Part shown: piece after piece, positions 16,208 to 22,858 of the stretch
How positions within the stretch are numbered: position 1 is the stretch's first letter
Layout: the number at the start of each line of letters is the position of its first letter
From: JBBSUQ01 sp964389755
GTDB lineage: Bacteria > Bacteroidota > Bacteroidia > Flavobacteriales_D > Crocinitomicaceae
DNA length: 22,858 nucleotides
Direction: 5' to 3'
Assembly: GCA_964389755.1 (NCBI GenBank)
Contig: CAYMEW010000046.1
Location: 1-22,858, forward strand
Position numbers and translations under genes: made by a program
The notes under the pieces: model-generated
What the model saw: the letters and a program-made list of their open reading frames with translations, nothing else
The model's database searches: none
Told to the model about the DNA's origin: nothing

Positions 16208-16312
16208 GGCGCGAAATGTCTGTCATAACTGCACTTTAATAAAAGCACAAAGTCTCAGTCTGCCCGTCATCCGACGGAGTGCCTGCCTGTTAATGACGGA
16301 ACCGTGCGCGCC
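16208..16312. repeat. Palindromic element B
   Basis: The outer stem GGCGCG (16208-16213) pairs with CGCGCC (16307-16312). After unpaired spacers of 8-9 bases, an inner stem GTCATAAC (16222-16229) pairs with GTTAATGAC (16289-16297) with one bulged base. A smaller hairpin CCGTC/GACGG (16264-16277) lies in the loop. The loop stretch 16243-16269 is close to 21670-21697 of element A. It lies between two minus-strand genes in a 195-bp gap. Confidence 0.55.
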
Positions 16313-16346
16313 GGGGGAGTAGCTGTTAAAATTCCAATTGCTAAAG

Positions 16347-17018
16347 TCACGTATTAATAAATCCGTCATTTGTTTCCTGTATATGTAATGGAATCTCCTC
16401 TGTTTGATTGATCACACGCTCTACTAAAGTTCCTAATTTCCCGGGGTCAAACTCCCAAAATTCCTTTTTTTTGCTGTAGTTATTAATTCCCCCCGTTGAA
16501 TAGTACTTTTTCGCCGCGTCGTTACTCCTACTCGTATATACGTAATTTGCGACAATCTTTAGCTCCCTTCCAATATAAGTGATCAGAAGCAACTGGCTAT
16601 TTTCTGTATTCGGTTCCACAAAAAAAGGTTTTTTGAGATTCGAAAAGTCTACTATATTATACGTTGGTGAAACGTAAACGGCGTAGAGGTCTTCATCGTC
16701 AGAGTTTTTGTAATGTTCTATTTTGTAGATAGTACGTTTCGGAGTATCGGGATAATTTTCAGCACGTTCTTTTTGCCTTTCTAAATAATCCGGCTGTTTT
16801 TTTAAAATCATGAATAGTGATAAACCGCTTTTACCAAAGCTGCTTACATTCACGGCAAAAGAATTGATGAGTTCCTCAAGGATCAATTCTTTCATCTGAT
16901 CGACGGCTTCATTATACCTGTTCAGATTTTCCCGGCCCCTGGCAGTATACATTTTACTCTCAAGTTCTAAGAATGCGGATAAAAACCGTTTAATTTCCTC
17001 TATTTCAACGAAACTCAA
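16347..17018 (-). CDS. Cytoplasmic protein of unknown function
   Basis: Encodes 223 residues and lacks a signal peptide. The start is uncertain: the frame given begins with TTG at 17018 and the first ATG is at 16952 (residue 23). The TTG is preferred because residues 2-22 form a good helix (EIEEIKRFLSAFLELESKM) continuous with the next. The N-terminal about 60 residues are helical. The rest is mixed, with YKIEHYKNSDDEDLYAVYV, LLLITYIGRELKIVANYVYT and a lysine-rich loop. No family is recognised. It could be an immunity- or chaperone-like protein, but nothing proves that. Confidence 0.65.
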   Translation of the reverse strand: MSFVEIEEIKRFLSAFLELESKMYTARGRENLNRYNEAVDQMKELILEELINSFAVNVSSFGKSGLSLFMILKKQPDYLERQKERAENYPDTPKRTIYKIEHYKNSDDEDLYAVYVSPTYNIVDFSNLKKPFFVEPNTENSQLLLITYIGRELKIVANYVYTSRSNDAAKKYYSTGGINNYSKKKEFWEFDPGKLGTLVERVINQTEEIPLHIQETNDGFINT

Positions 17019-17075
17019 TTTTACCTGGTTTAAAACTTCCTGTTGAATATAACGTTTTTAAGGCAGTATCGCCAT

Positions 17076-17654
17076 TTAATTGTACAGATTATTTTTCACT
17101 GGTCCGAAAAGCGGTAAAAGTGAATCCAATGCATTTTCAGGTGGTGGATACTGCGGAACTCCTTGAATATACAACGTAGAATCCATAATCGTTCCTTTAT
17201 AGTGATAGTGCCTCCACCATCCTTCGCGATTACCATTTACATAAAGCCCTTCCTGGTCGCGCCCGAGTCCGTCATCCCTGAATTGAATCACGTACCCGTT
17301 CCCGTTTTTAAAGTTTCCAAAATCTAATTTATTACCAAGCGTATCCTGAACCAAATTGATCTCCTGTAAAAGATCGTTTTTCATGGTAACCTTAGACTTT
17401 AAGGCTCCATTTTGGTAATAATTAGTGAAATATATCAGGGTGTCGGCCCGCGCGAGCACTACTTCATACACCGTATGTAGCGTCGTGGTATCTCCTGCAT
17501 ACAACTCACTCCAATATTCTGTTCCTCTGGTCAAAAGTACCTTTTCAGAGCTAACACAACTGAATAATGCAGCGGAGAAAAACAATAGGCAAACAACAAG
17601 TTTCCCGGCTACTCGTGTTCTGCTGCGCTCAGAATCCAAAAGTGCATTGCTCAT
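17076..17654 (-). CDS. MORN/YwqK-like lipoprotein
   Basis: Encodes 192 residues. After a 14-residue polar lead, a hydrophobic segment (KLVVCLLFFSAALFSC) ends at a likely lipidation Cys33. The lead is longer than usual, but no later start codon suits the frame. The mature part has MORN/YwqK-type phrases, for example YYQNGALKSKVTMKNDLL, FKNGNGYVIQFRDDGLG and YVNGNREGWWRHYHYKGT. The family is common on Bacteroidota surfaces, where its function is mostly unknown. The frame ends 58 bp before the TTG start at 17018, so the next gene downstream could be in the same transcript. Confidence 0.7.
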   Translation of the reverse strand: MSNALLDSERSRTRVAGKLVVCLLFFSAALFSCVSSEKVLLTRGTEYWSELYAGDTTTLHTVYEVVLARADTLIYFTNYYQNGALKSKVTMKNDLLQEINLVQDTLGNKLDFGNFKNGNGYVIQFRDDGLGRDQEGLYVNGNREGWWRHYHYKGTIMDSTLYIQGVPQYPPPENALDSLLPLFGPVKNNLYN

Positions 17655-17703
17655 AAGTTTTGTCGGCGTTTGCTTTTTACTATTATCATTTTCGAAGACT
17701 TAC

Positions 17704-18243
17704 CTATCCCTTCTTTAGGAGTTCACTGAAGGATTTCAGGACTTTTTGCAGTTCAGATTCCGTTTTTTCATCCGTTATTGTTCCTTCCCGGGAAACCTTG
17801 CTTTTTATTCCCTGGATTAAGAGCGTGCTGTCTTCGGTAAAGAGTGTCTGCAGGGTTTCCATGATCAGTTTTAATTCCGCGTGTCCTTTTTCTCCATTTG
17901 CCGACGCGGTTATGAGTGCGATTGGTTTGTGCGAAAACACGGTTGTCGACACGCACCATTCCAGGATGTTTTTTAGTCCGGCCGGTATGCTGAAAACGTA
18001 TTCGGGGGTACAGATCACGATTCCGTCTGCACCGGAAACTTTATTTCGGAAGGCAAGGATTTCCGGGGGAACATTTTCGTCGGTCAGTTCCGTTCGAAAG
18101 TGCGGAAAACAGCTTAAGTCCGCTATTATTTCAAAATCAAATTCGCTTTTTGCAGCCGTTGCCAGGTAATTCAAAATTGAAAGGTTTCCGGAATCCTTAC
18201 TGGCGCTTCCGCAAATTCCAATGATTTTCTTCTTATTCTTCAT
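17704..18243 (-). CDS. NADPH-dependent FMN reductase-like flavoprotein
   Basis: A 179-residue flavodoxin-fold protein. The FMN-phosphate loop GSASKDSGN (residues 12-20), the family motif TPEYVFSIPAGLKNILEW (79-96) and ASANGEKGH (about 113-121) match the NADPH-dependent FMN reductase / azoreductase-like (YieF/ChrR-type) family. Such enzymes use NAD(P)H and FMN to reduce quinones, dyes or metal ions in the cytoplasm. The physiological substrate cannot be told from the sequence. Length is normal for the family. It lies 37 bp from the lipoprotein gene at 18281 on the same strand and may be co-transcribed with it. Confidence 0.9.
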   Translation of the reverse strand: MKNKKKIIGICGSASKDSGNLSILNYLATAAKSEFDFEIIADLSCFPHFRTELTDENVPPEILAFRNKVSGADGIVICTPEYVFSIPAGLKNILEWCVSTTVFSHKPIALITASANGEKGHAELKLIMETLQTLFTEDSTLLIQGIKSKVSREGTITDEKTESELQKVLKSFSELLKKG

Positions 18244-18280
18244 TCGTTCGGTTCCGGTTTGCCGGCTTGAAGGTGACGGT

Positions 18281-19240
18281 TTATTTAATCAGTATGGAAT
18301 GTGCGAATTTTTTCATTTCCAGGGCATTCTTTTGAAAATCATTGTTTGACCTACCCTGAATAGCGACTGTATATTCATCGTTCATTATTATAAGTATATA
18401 AAGTTCTAAATCCTGACTGCCCTGTTTTCCAGTATACACTACTTCATAGGCGCGATAACCGTTCACTTTCTCGAAGGAATCCTCTTTTAAAGAAAATTGG
18501 ATTCCTTGCGCCTGTATCTGGCTTTTCATATTCAGGGATAAAGATTTTGGTGAGAGCCCCTGATTGGGGAAAGTCGTTACCATAATGAATGGATCCTCAC
18601 TATCGGTATCTTTTTTATTACCATTAAGGGTAAATGTGTAGAAGGTCGAAGTTGCATGTGCAAGTTGAAACTGCGATACATTTTTGTCATATTTAAAAGG
18701 AGCTATTTCCTCATAGTTAATTGAATGAGTTTTATCAAAGACAAAGGACATCATCATTTCTTTTATCTCGTGTAGGGATTTGAGATCTTCTGGTCGTGTG
18801 TAGCCCAAAAGAAGAACGGCGTATGTGCTATCTCCGGTAACTAATTGATAAGATTTATTCAATTTATCCGGACTAACGGCCAAATACATGATTGCAGGAT
18901 TGCCATTTAATTTAAACTCAAAAAATTCATCAATCTTTAGTCCCTGCTTTTCTAAATTTGGTTTTGTCACCTGAGCAGCGTTCGAATAAAAACTCCCCCC
19001 ATCCAACTCCATTACATTAATTCCGGTGAAATCATCCTTAAATATTTGTGTTTGATATTTTGGAATAGTATAGCCGGTTGGAATATTAATAAATACATGA
19101 GTGTAAGGAATATTTGAGTGTTTAACTGTTTTTATGTTATCAATATCTCTTATTCCCTTTGACGGATTATTATCGTTAGAAGTTTGAGCGCAGGAAAGGA
19201 AATTAAGGCAGGTTATGATTATAATACCGATCTTTTTCAT
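18281..19240 (-). CDS. Lipoprotein, unknown function
   Basis: Encodes 319 residues with a lipoprotein signal (MKKIGIIIITCLNFLSCAQ, lipidation Cys17, lipobox FLSC). Two similar halves are suggested: IPTGYTIPKYQTQIFKDD ... YAVLLLGYTRPEDLKSLHEI and TSTFYTFTLNGNKK ... YTVAIQGRSNNDFQKNALEM. Each has a beta-rich part and a closing helix, like tandem PsbP/DUF1795-type folds. This is a pattern judgement, not a confirmed homology. DNA is AT-richer than the neighbouring flavoprotein and transporter genes. No function is claimed. Confidence 0.72.
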   Translation of the reverse strand: MKKIGIIIITCLNFLSCAQTSNDNNPSKGIRDIDNIKTVKHSNIPYTHVFINIPTGYTIPKYQTQIFKDDFTGINVMELDGGSFYSNAAQVTKPNLEKQGLKIDEFFEFKLNGNPAIMYLAVSPDKLNKSYQLVTGDSTYAVLLLGYTRPEDLKSLHEIKEMMMSFVFDKTHSINYEEIAPFKYDKNVSQFQLAHATSTFYTFTLNGNKKDTDSEDPFIMVTTFPNQGLSPKSLSLNMKSQIQAQGIQFSLKEDSFEKVNGYRAYEVVYTGKQGSQDLELYILIIMNDEYTVAIQGRSNNDFQKNALEMKKFAHSILIK

Positions 19241-19317
19241 TCTGTTTGAGATTGTGTTAGCATTTCTTCAGATGCAGTTGTCGTCGCTGGAGGTCGTTAT
19301 TTTTTATTTTGTTTTTC

Positions 19318-19351
19318 GTCCTGCTTGCGCTTTTGCACCGCAAAGCAGGAC
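19318..19351. repeat. Strong palindrome between genes
   Basis: GTCCTGCTTGCG (19318-19329) pairs with CGCAAAGCAGGAC (19339-19351), 12 bp with one bulged base and a 9-base loop. It lies in the 210-bp gap downstream of the cation transporter gene on the minus strand. No T tract follows in either direction, so it is not a standard terminator. On the minus strand the flank is A-rich. Confidence 0.55.
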
Positions 19352-19450
19352 CGAAGTTACCAATTATTGCGGATCGATGAACGGTCGCTGTCAGGAACGG
19401 GTCGAATAAGAACTGGTACTCAGGAAGATTTCTTCAGGTCCTTACGCTTT

Positions 19451-20377
19451 TCAGCCTGGCAACTTTTGGTCTTTAAAACTGCTGGTTTCTATGAAAATTC
19501 GTTTGATGAGCGGATGCATCGTCCGGATATTCTTTTCAATTCGGGATACCGCTTTTTCAATGTCGGCTAAAGACTGATCTTTCTTAAAGCGGATGTCCAT
19601 GGCCAGGAACACTTCGTTCGGACCGAAATACATTGTCAAAGGTGCTTTTGCCTGATCGACTGCCGGGTCTGCATGCACAATTTCGATAATACTTTCCGAA
19701 ATTTGAGTATTTGCGCCTTCCCCGATGAGCAAACCTTTACTTTCCCTTGCCAGAATCATTGCAATGACTGCCAGCAAAACCCCAATGATAATGGAAGCAT
19801 AGGCGTCGAAGCGGGCATCGTTAAAGTACTGGCTAAGAAACAAACCGAGGAACGCAACAACGAGTCCCAACAGGGCAGCGGTATCTTCGAGGATGATGGC
19901 GAAACTACCCGGATCTTTACTGATTTTGATCGCCTGCCAGTAACCGTAATCTCCTTTTTGCTTCCTGAAATTTTTCACGGCCAGAAAGAGCGCGCTACCT
20001 TCAAATACAAAAGCCAGGCCCAGCACGATATAACTCCAAAACGGATCTTCAATCAGCGCGGGATGCATCACGTGGTTGATGCCTTTGTAGATAGACATGC
20101 CACCACCGATGGAAAATATCAGGATCGCAACCACCAGCGACCAAAAATAGAGTTCCTTCCCATGACCGAAAGGATGGTCTTTGTTAGCAGGCTTTTTACT
20201 CTTGTGGATTCCGAGCAGGATCAAACCTCCGTTTCCCGTATCTACAAGCGAATGTATGGCTTCTGACACCATGGCTGAACTGCCGCTTACTGCCGCCGCA
20301 ACGAATTTCGCAACTGCTATGCCCAGGTTCGCGGCTATTGCACCGTAAATAGGCACTTTACTTCCTGAAGTATCCAA
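19451..20377 (-). CDS. Cation diffusion facilitator (ZnT9/SLC30A9-like)
   Basis: A 308-residue metal-ion transporter of the inner membrane with about six membrane helices and a cytoplasmic C-terminal domain. The metal-binding HxxxD of TM2 is seen as His42 and Asp46 (SEAIHSLVDTGN). The PFGHG motif follows (about 69-73), and a second acidic pair in LEDTAALLGL (Glu164, Asp165) is typical of the ZnT9-like branch. The C-terminal domain (about 230-308, MDIRFKKDQSLADIEKAVSRIEK) resembles the dimerising region. The substrate is probably Zn, Mn or another divalent ion; the exact ion is unknown. The start is TTG at 20377; an in-frame TGA lies just upstream, and the first ATG (residue 36) would cut into the helices. 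Only 37 bases of AT-rich sequence separate the start from a poly-T stretch. Confidence 0.92.
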   Translation of the reverse strand: MDTSGSKVPIYGAIAANLGIAVAKFVAAAVSGSSAMVSEAIHSLVDTGNGGLILLGIHKSKKPANKDHPFGHGKELYFWSLVVAILIFSIGGGMSIYKGINHVMHPALIEDPFWSYIVLGLAFVFEGSALFLAVKNFRKQKGDYGYWQAIKISKDPGSFAIILEDTAALLGLVVAFLGLFLSQYFNDARFDAYASIIIGVLLAVIAMILARESKGLLIGEGANTQISESIIEIVHADPAVDQAKAPLTMYFGPNEVFLAMDIRFKKDQSLADIEKAVSRIEKNIRTMHPLIKRIFIETSSFKDQKLPG

Positions 20378-20704
20378 TTTTCAATGAGTTTAGTATTGTT
20401 TTTCTAAATTGTTGAACCACTGCTTTTTGGCAGAACCTTTGGGCCTGTCTGAACTTCATTGTTATAAAATTCGGAATACGTAATACCCCGGAATCCGGAA
20501 CAAAAAGTTAACAGATCATTGCCTCTCCACCGAATATAAACTATCGAAAGGGGATATTGTTTCCGAAAAGTTTGTTCTGTTGGGGGTGATCGGAACGAGA
20601 AACATCTTCTGATTCTGTTTCTGATCTGACAGTGGTAGGTGTAATAAAGTTTGAAGCAGGGAGTGGGGGGATGTGAGTTGTTTAAACAATAATGTGCGGT
20701 TTTT
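20378..20704. other. Non-coding spacer at the composition boundary
   Basis: No gene is supported. It contains a perfect CCGGA-A-TCCGG palindrome (20488-20498), a TTGTTTAAACAA palindrome near 20678-20690, and an 8-bp AT stem AACAATAA/TTATTGTT that overlaps the stop codon of the next gene. That stem sits with an A/T-rich run and may weakly end minus-strand transcription. A TATATTCG box on the minus strand (around 20530-20540) is a weak promoter candidate for the transporter gene, but it is about 160 bases away. Confidence 0.45.
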
Positions 20705-21571
20705 TTATTGTTCGTATAAATTAAATTCTAAGTCGTCCCCGTCAAATACTTTGTAAATTAAAAACTTGTCAATCTGGTAGATTTTTACGTCTATTCCTTT
20801 AAGGTTTTTATTTAACTCGTCCGTAATTACTAATTCAAAAACTAAATTGTCACCGTTGAATACTTTAAATTTATCATCTTCTTTGTTTATAGTTAATCCA
20901 TTTACTCCAGCTATATTTTCTAGAAATCCATTTTCTATATAAAACCCATTGACATTTATGCCATTCCTTGTTCCTAAACTGTCAATTGTAAATGCCTTCG
21001 CAAAAGCTGTGTTCATTTGGAATTCAATAGGATTATATACAAACGTAGTTTCTAATAATTTTCTGCCAAAGTCACTAATTTTGTCACTGTCATGATACAA
21101 AGATGAATGCCCTGTAATTTTTTCTGGTGAGTATTGAATTCTTTGCCCGCCAGTAACAACAGTTCTAATTCCAAGTGAATAATCTTTTGTTACTTGCAGT
21201 AAAAGATAATGAGTAGTAATTAAATCTCTTAAAAATATTAAGAACTGATAGGAATTAACTTTCTCTATGTATTTGAGGTCAACTGTCCTTGCTATACCGT
21301 CATTTAAGATGATAATTTTATCATTAGGGAAAGGGTCAATATTTATCAATAGTGGCCGACCTGCTATTGAGTAAAATTCGTTTAAAAGTTTGACAATATT
21401 AGCTTGCTGAAGTTGCTCTAAGTCCCAATTATTATTTTCTAACATACTGCCAAAACCGCAGATGTCTGTCCAGCTTGCAATGCAATTGCTCGCTTGAAGC
21501 ATTTTGTCTATTGCTTTTTGTCTCCATTTAAGGGAGTCTATAAATTCTTTACTTTCGTGTGGAGTGGGCAT
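20705..21571 (-). CDS. Putative divergent class III nucleotide cyclase-like protein
   Basis: Encodes 288 residues from a clear ATG and has no signal or membrane helix. I see the layout of a class III adenylate/guanylate cyclase core. TDICGFGSML (Asp36) resembles the first metal site in DIxGFTxL. IIILNDGIART (Asp91) resembles the second metal site. GIRTVVTGGQRIQY (134-147) resembles RIGIHTG, and MNTAFAKAF (Asn187) resembles the VNxAARL catalytic Asn. The expected Arg at +4 is not present; a Lys lies at +5. Residues 228-288 form a short beta-rich tail with two similar halves (FKVFNGDNLVFEL and YKVFDGDDLEFNL). Cyclases of this class make cyclic nucleotide signals, and pyrimidine cyclases (PycC) belong to it, but no partner effector is adjacent. 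The gene is AT-rich and lies downstream of Shedu, beyond a palindromic element. An alternative is a non-catalytic cyclase homologue. Confidence 0.45.
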   Translation of the reverse strand: MPTPHESKEFIDSLKWRQKAIDKMLQASNCIASWTDICGFGSMLENNNWDLEQLQQANIVKLLNEFYSIAGRPLLINIDPFPNDKIIILNDGIARTVDLKYIEKVNSYQFLIFLRDLITTHYLLLQVTKDYSLGIRTVVTGGQRIQYSPEKITGHSSLYHDSDKISDFGRKLLETTFVYNPIEFQMNTAFAKAFTIDSLGTRNGINVNGFYIENGFLENIAGVNGLTINKEDDKFKVFNGDNLVFELVITDELNKNLKGIDVKIYQIDKFLIYKVFDGDDLEFNLYEQ

Positions 21572-21593
21572 GTTTTTTGGGTCGTCCTAAAAT

Positions 21594-21730
21594 GGCATAT
21601 AGCGTTTTCGGGCTTTGCGTCAGCGGGTTTCGGAACACAAAGTTTCAATTTGTTACTAAAGTTCATTAGAAGCACAAAACTTCGAGTCTGCACGTCAGCC
21701 CGCCTGACGCAAAACCCGTGTTAAGCACAG
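21594..21730. repeat. Long palindromic element A between Shedu and the cyclase-like gene
   Basis: The arm 21610-21627 (GGGCTTTGCGTCAGCGGG) pairs with 21699-21717 (CCCGCCTGACGCAAAACCC), an 18-bp stem with one bulged base and one wobble. About 70 bases of loop lie between. On the minus strand, GCTTAAC (21726-21720) fits the integron R'' pattern RYYYAAC and starts 5 bp after the Shedu stop. The far end reads CGCTATATGCC, which does not complement it. The loop contains AAGCACAAA...AGTCTGC.CGTCA (21670-21697), shared with element B. It fills the spacer between the two genes. Confidence 0.65.
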
Positions 21731-22858
21731 TTATTCTTTGAAAATGTTACTTTGATAGTTGTCCGCCATATCTAATATTTCATCGAAGGTTAAAATCTTA
21801 ATATTATTCAAGCTATTTCTAAGTTTGGTAAAATCACGATTTATCTTTTCTAATTCCTTTGCTGAAAGAGGCTTTTTTGTTTTGACTAGTTTATCTTTTG
21901 ATGAGATAATTATAATAGCTGTTGGACGATGAACATTTTTGTTTAGTACCGAATTATCTAATTCATCGAATAATTCAGTTTTATACTTTTGTGTCATTTT
22001 TTCTTGAATGAGCGCATCCATATAGTTCATAGATTGAATTATAGCTTTGCTGAGATCTGAAGAAAAAGCATAATTTTTATGTGATTTATCGTATCGTAAT
22101 ACGGGTAACAAGTGGTGTTTAATTTCTATAATATCTACACCCCAATAATGATTTATTCCAACAAAATCTGGATATTTTTTTTCAGCATCGATTGTGAATT
22201 TTATTTTTGGATAAAGTTCTCTATAGGAAAATATTAAATGAAGCAAATACTTTTGAAAATATAGTTGCCAAAAACTTTCGAGTTGTTTAATCTCTTTATC
22301 AGGGCTTATTTTTTTCGAAACTTTTTGAGCAATAGAAGTTTTAACTTCTTCGCTTTTAAGTTCTAAAATTTCTCTTCCCAATGTTATGATTTCCTGTAGT
22401 TTTTGTTTAATAAAATAATTATCTAACCCTTTAATGAAATCAGGCTCAAATACTTCAAGTTTAATGAGTTTCTCACTTAATCTCTGTAAAGATTTGATGT
22501 CGTTTTCATTTAAATACTTATCAAAATCTTTTTTATTTGATTTGTTTTCAATGTTTAATCGAAACGTTTGGAATGCGAAATCTCCTGAATTATAGAATGT
22601 TTTATTCTTTTTTGGTTCGCCGTTGAAATTTGAAGTCTGAGAATTTATTAAATAACTCATTAAAGAATTTCTCGAACTATTACCTTTATTGTTAATTTCT
22701 TTTGCAGTCTTGTATAATGATTCTAATTTATCCGTTCCAATTTCGATTAAGTTGTCATCAATTTTAAGCCTATTTTTATAATTGACAATTTTTATTTCAT
22801 GTGTTGAATTTCCATCAAAATCTAATAATCTTGATATTATTGAATAGAAATTTATTTT
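21731..22858 (-). CDS. sduA: Shedu-type anti-phage nuclease (DUF4263), 5' part outside the window
   Basis: The frame is open from the stop at 21731 to the last base of the window, 375 visible codons. An ATG at 22660 is internal and not the true start, because the 66 codons before it are ordinary coding sequence (RLLDFDGNSTHEIKIVNYK, TDKLESLYKTAKEI). The C-terminal half has the Shedu/DUF4263 pattern: QLESFWQLYFQKYLL, then KYPDFVGINHYWG and VDIIEIKHHLLPV (around 22110-22190), a PD-(D/E)XK nuclease core with Asp, Glu and Lys present. It continues with KAIIQSMNYMDAL and a later strand RPTAIIIISSKD. Shedu proteins act alone as nuclease-based phage defence. The N-terminal part is variable in the family. 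DNA is AT-rich compared with the left of the window, which fits horizontal transfer. Confidence 0.82.
   Translation of the reverse strand, partial: KINFYSIISRLLDFDGNSTHEIKIVNYKNRLKIDDNLIEIGTDKLESLYKTAKEINNKGNSSRNSLMSYLINSQTSNFNGEPKKNKTFYNSGDFAFQTFRLNIENKSNKKDFDKYLNENDIKSLQRLSEKLIKLEVFEPDFIKGLDNYFIKQKLQEIITLGREILELKSEEVKTSIAQKVSKKISPDKEIKQLESFWQLYFQKYLLHLIFSYRELYPKIKFTIDAEKKYPDFVGINHYWGVDIIEIKHHLLPVLRYDKSHKNYAFSSDLSKAIIQSMNYMDALIQEKMTQKYKTELFDELDNSVLNKNVHRPTAIIIISSKDKLVKTKKPLSAKELEKINRDFTKLRNSLNNIKILTFDEILDMADNYQSNIFKE

Noticed and set aside
19673..20266. 197-codon plus-strand open frame
   Set aside because: It is antisense to the cation transporter, which has clear HxxxD and family motifs. 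Composition is that of a shadow frame.
21594..21730. Canonical integron attC site
   Set aside because: One end fits RYYYAAC, but the other reads CGCTATATGCC and does not pair with it, and no integrase is in the window. Only a weaker attC-like statement is made.
1..22858. CRISPR array, rRNA genes, complete insertion sequence or prophage genes
   Set aside because: No regularly spaced direct repeats, no rRNA-like sequence, and no transposase, integrase or phage structural protein were seen in any frame I examined.

Overview
The window reads as chromosomal DNA of a Bacteroidota member, probably Flavobacteriales and possibly Crocinitomicaceae/Fluviicola-like. This is inferred from type IX secretion (T9SS) type A sorting tails, an IgGFc-binding-type adhesin, many small lipoproteins, and promoter-like motifs of the Bacteroidota form TAnnTTTG. 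The taxon below phylum is a guess from style, not from a marker gene.

Layout. Bases 1-374 are mostly intergenic, with a possible coding fragment running off the left edge on the minus strand. From 375 to 3067 (plus) lie a TPR-containing membrane histidine kinase and its NarL/LuxR-type response regulator. They are followed at 3151-5355 (plus) by a secreted beta-propeller-like protein with BNR/Asp-box motifs and a T9SS tail, ended by a hairpin terminator. Convergent to it is a 1861-residue T9SS-exported protein (5435-11020, minus). It has an IgGFc-binding-type N-terminal domain and three modules that resemble reelin subrepeats. Next on the minus strand come a lipoprotein (11125-11751), a 5'-truncated gene remnant (11799-11990), a secreted protein of unknown function (12063-12995) and a rhomboid protease with extra N- and C-terminal domains (13091-14566).

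From 14898 to 20377 all genes are on the minus strand: four lipoprotein-like small genes, an uncharacterised cytoplasmic protein, an NADPH-dependent FMN reductase-like flavoprotein and a cation diffusion facilitator of the ZnT9-like type. Spacers here hold palindromic elements.

From about 20.7 kb to the right edge the DNA becomes clearly AT-richer and carries two accessory genes. One is a 288-residue protein with features of a divergent class III nucleotide cyclase. The other is a Shedu-type (DUF4263, PD-(D/E)XK) anti-phage nuclease whose reading frame stays open to the window end, so it is partial. A long palindromic element that begins 5 bp after the Shedu stop separates them, and a shorter relative sharing its loop sequence lies at 16208-16312. 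This right end is the best candidate for a mobile or defence region.

How genes may work together. The kinase and regulator form a cognate pair, although the regulator also has a good promoter of its own. The propeller protein and the giant adhesin are both predicted to use T9SS to reach the surface or medium. Shedu and the cyclase-like gene may be defence cargo, but joint function is inference. No rRNA, tRNA, CRISPR array or complete insertion sequence was seen.
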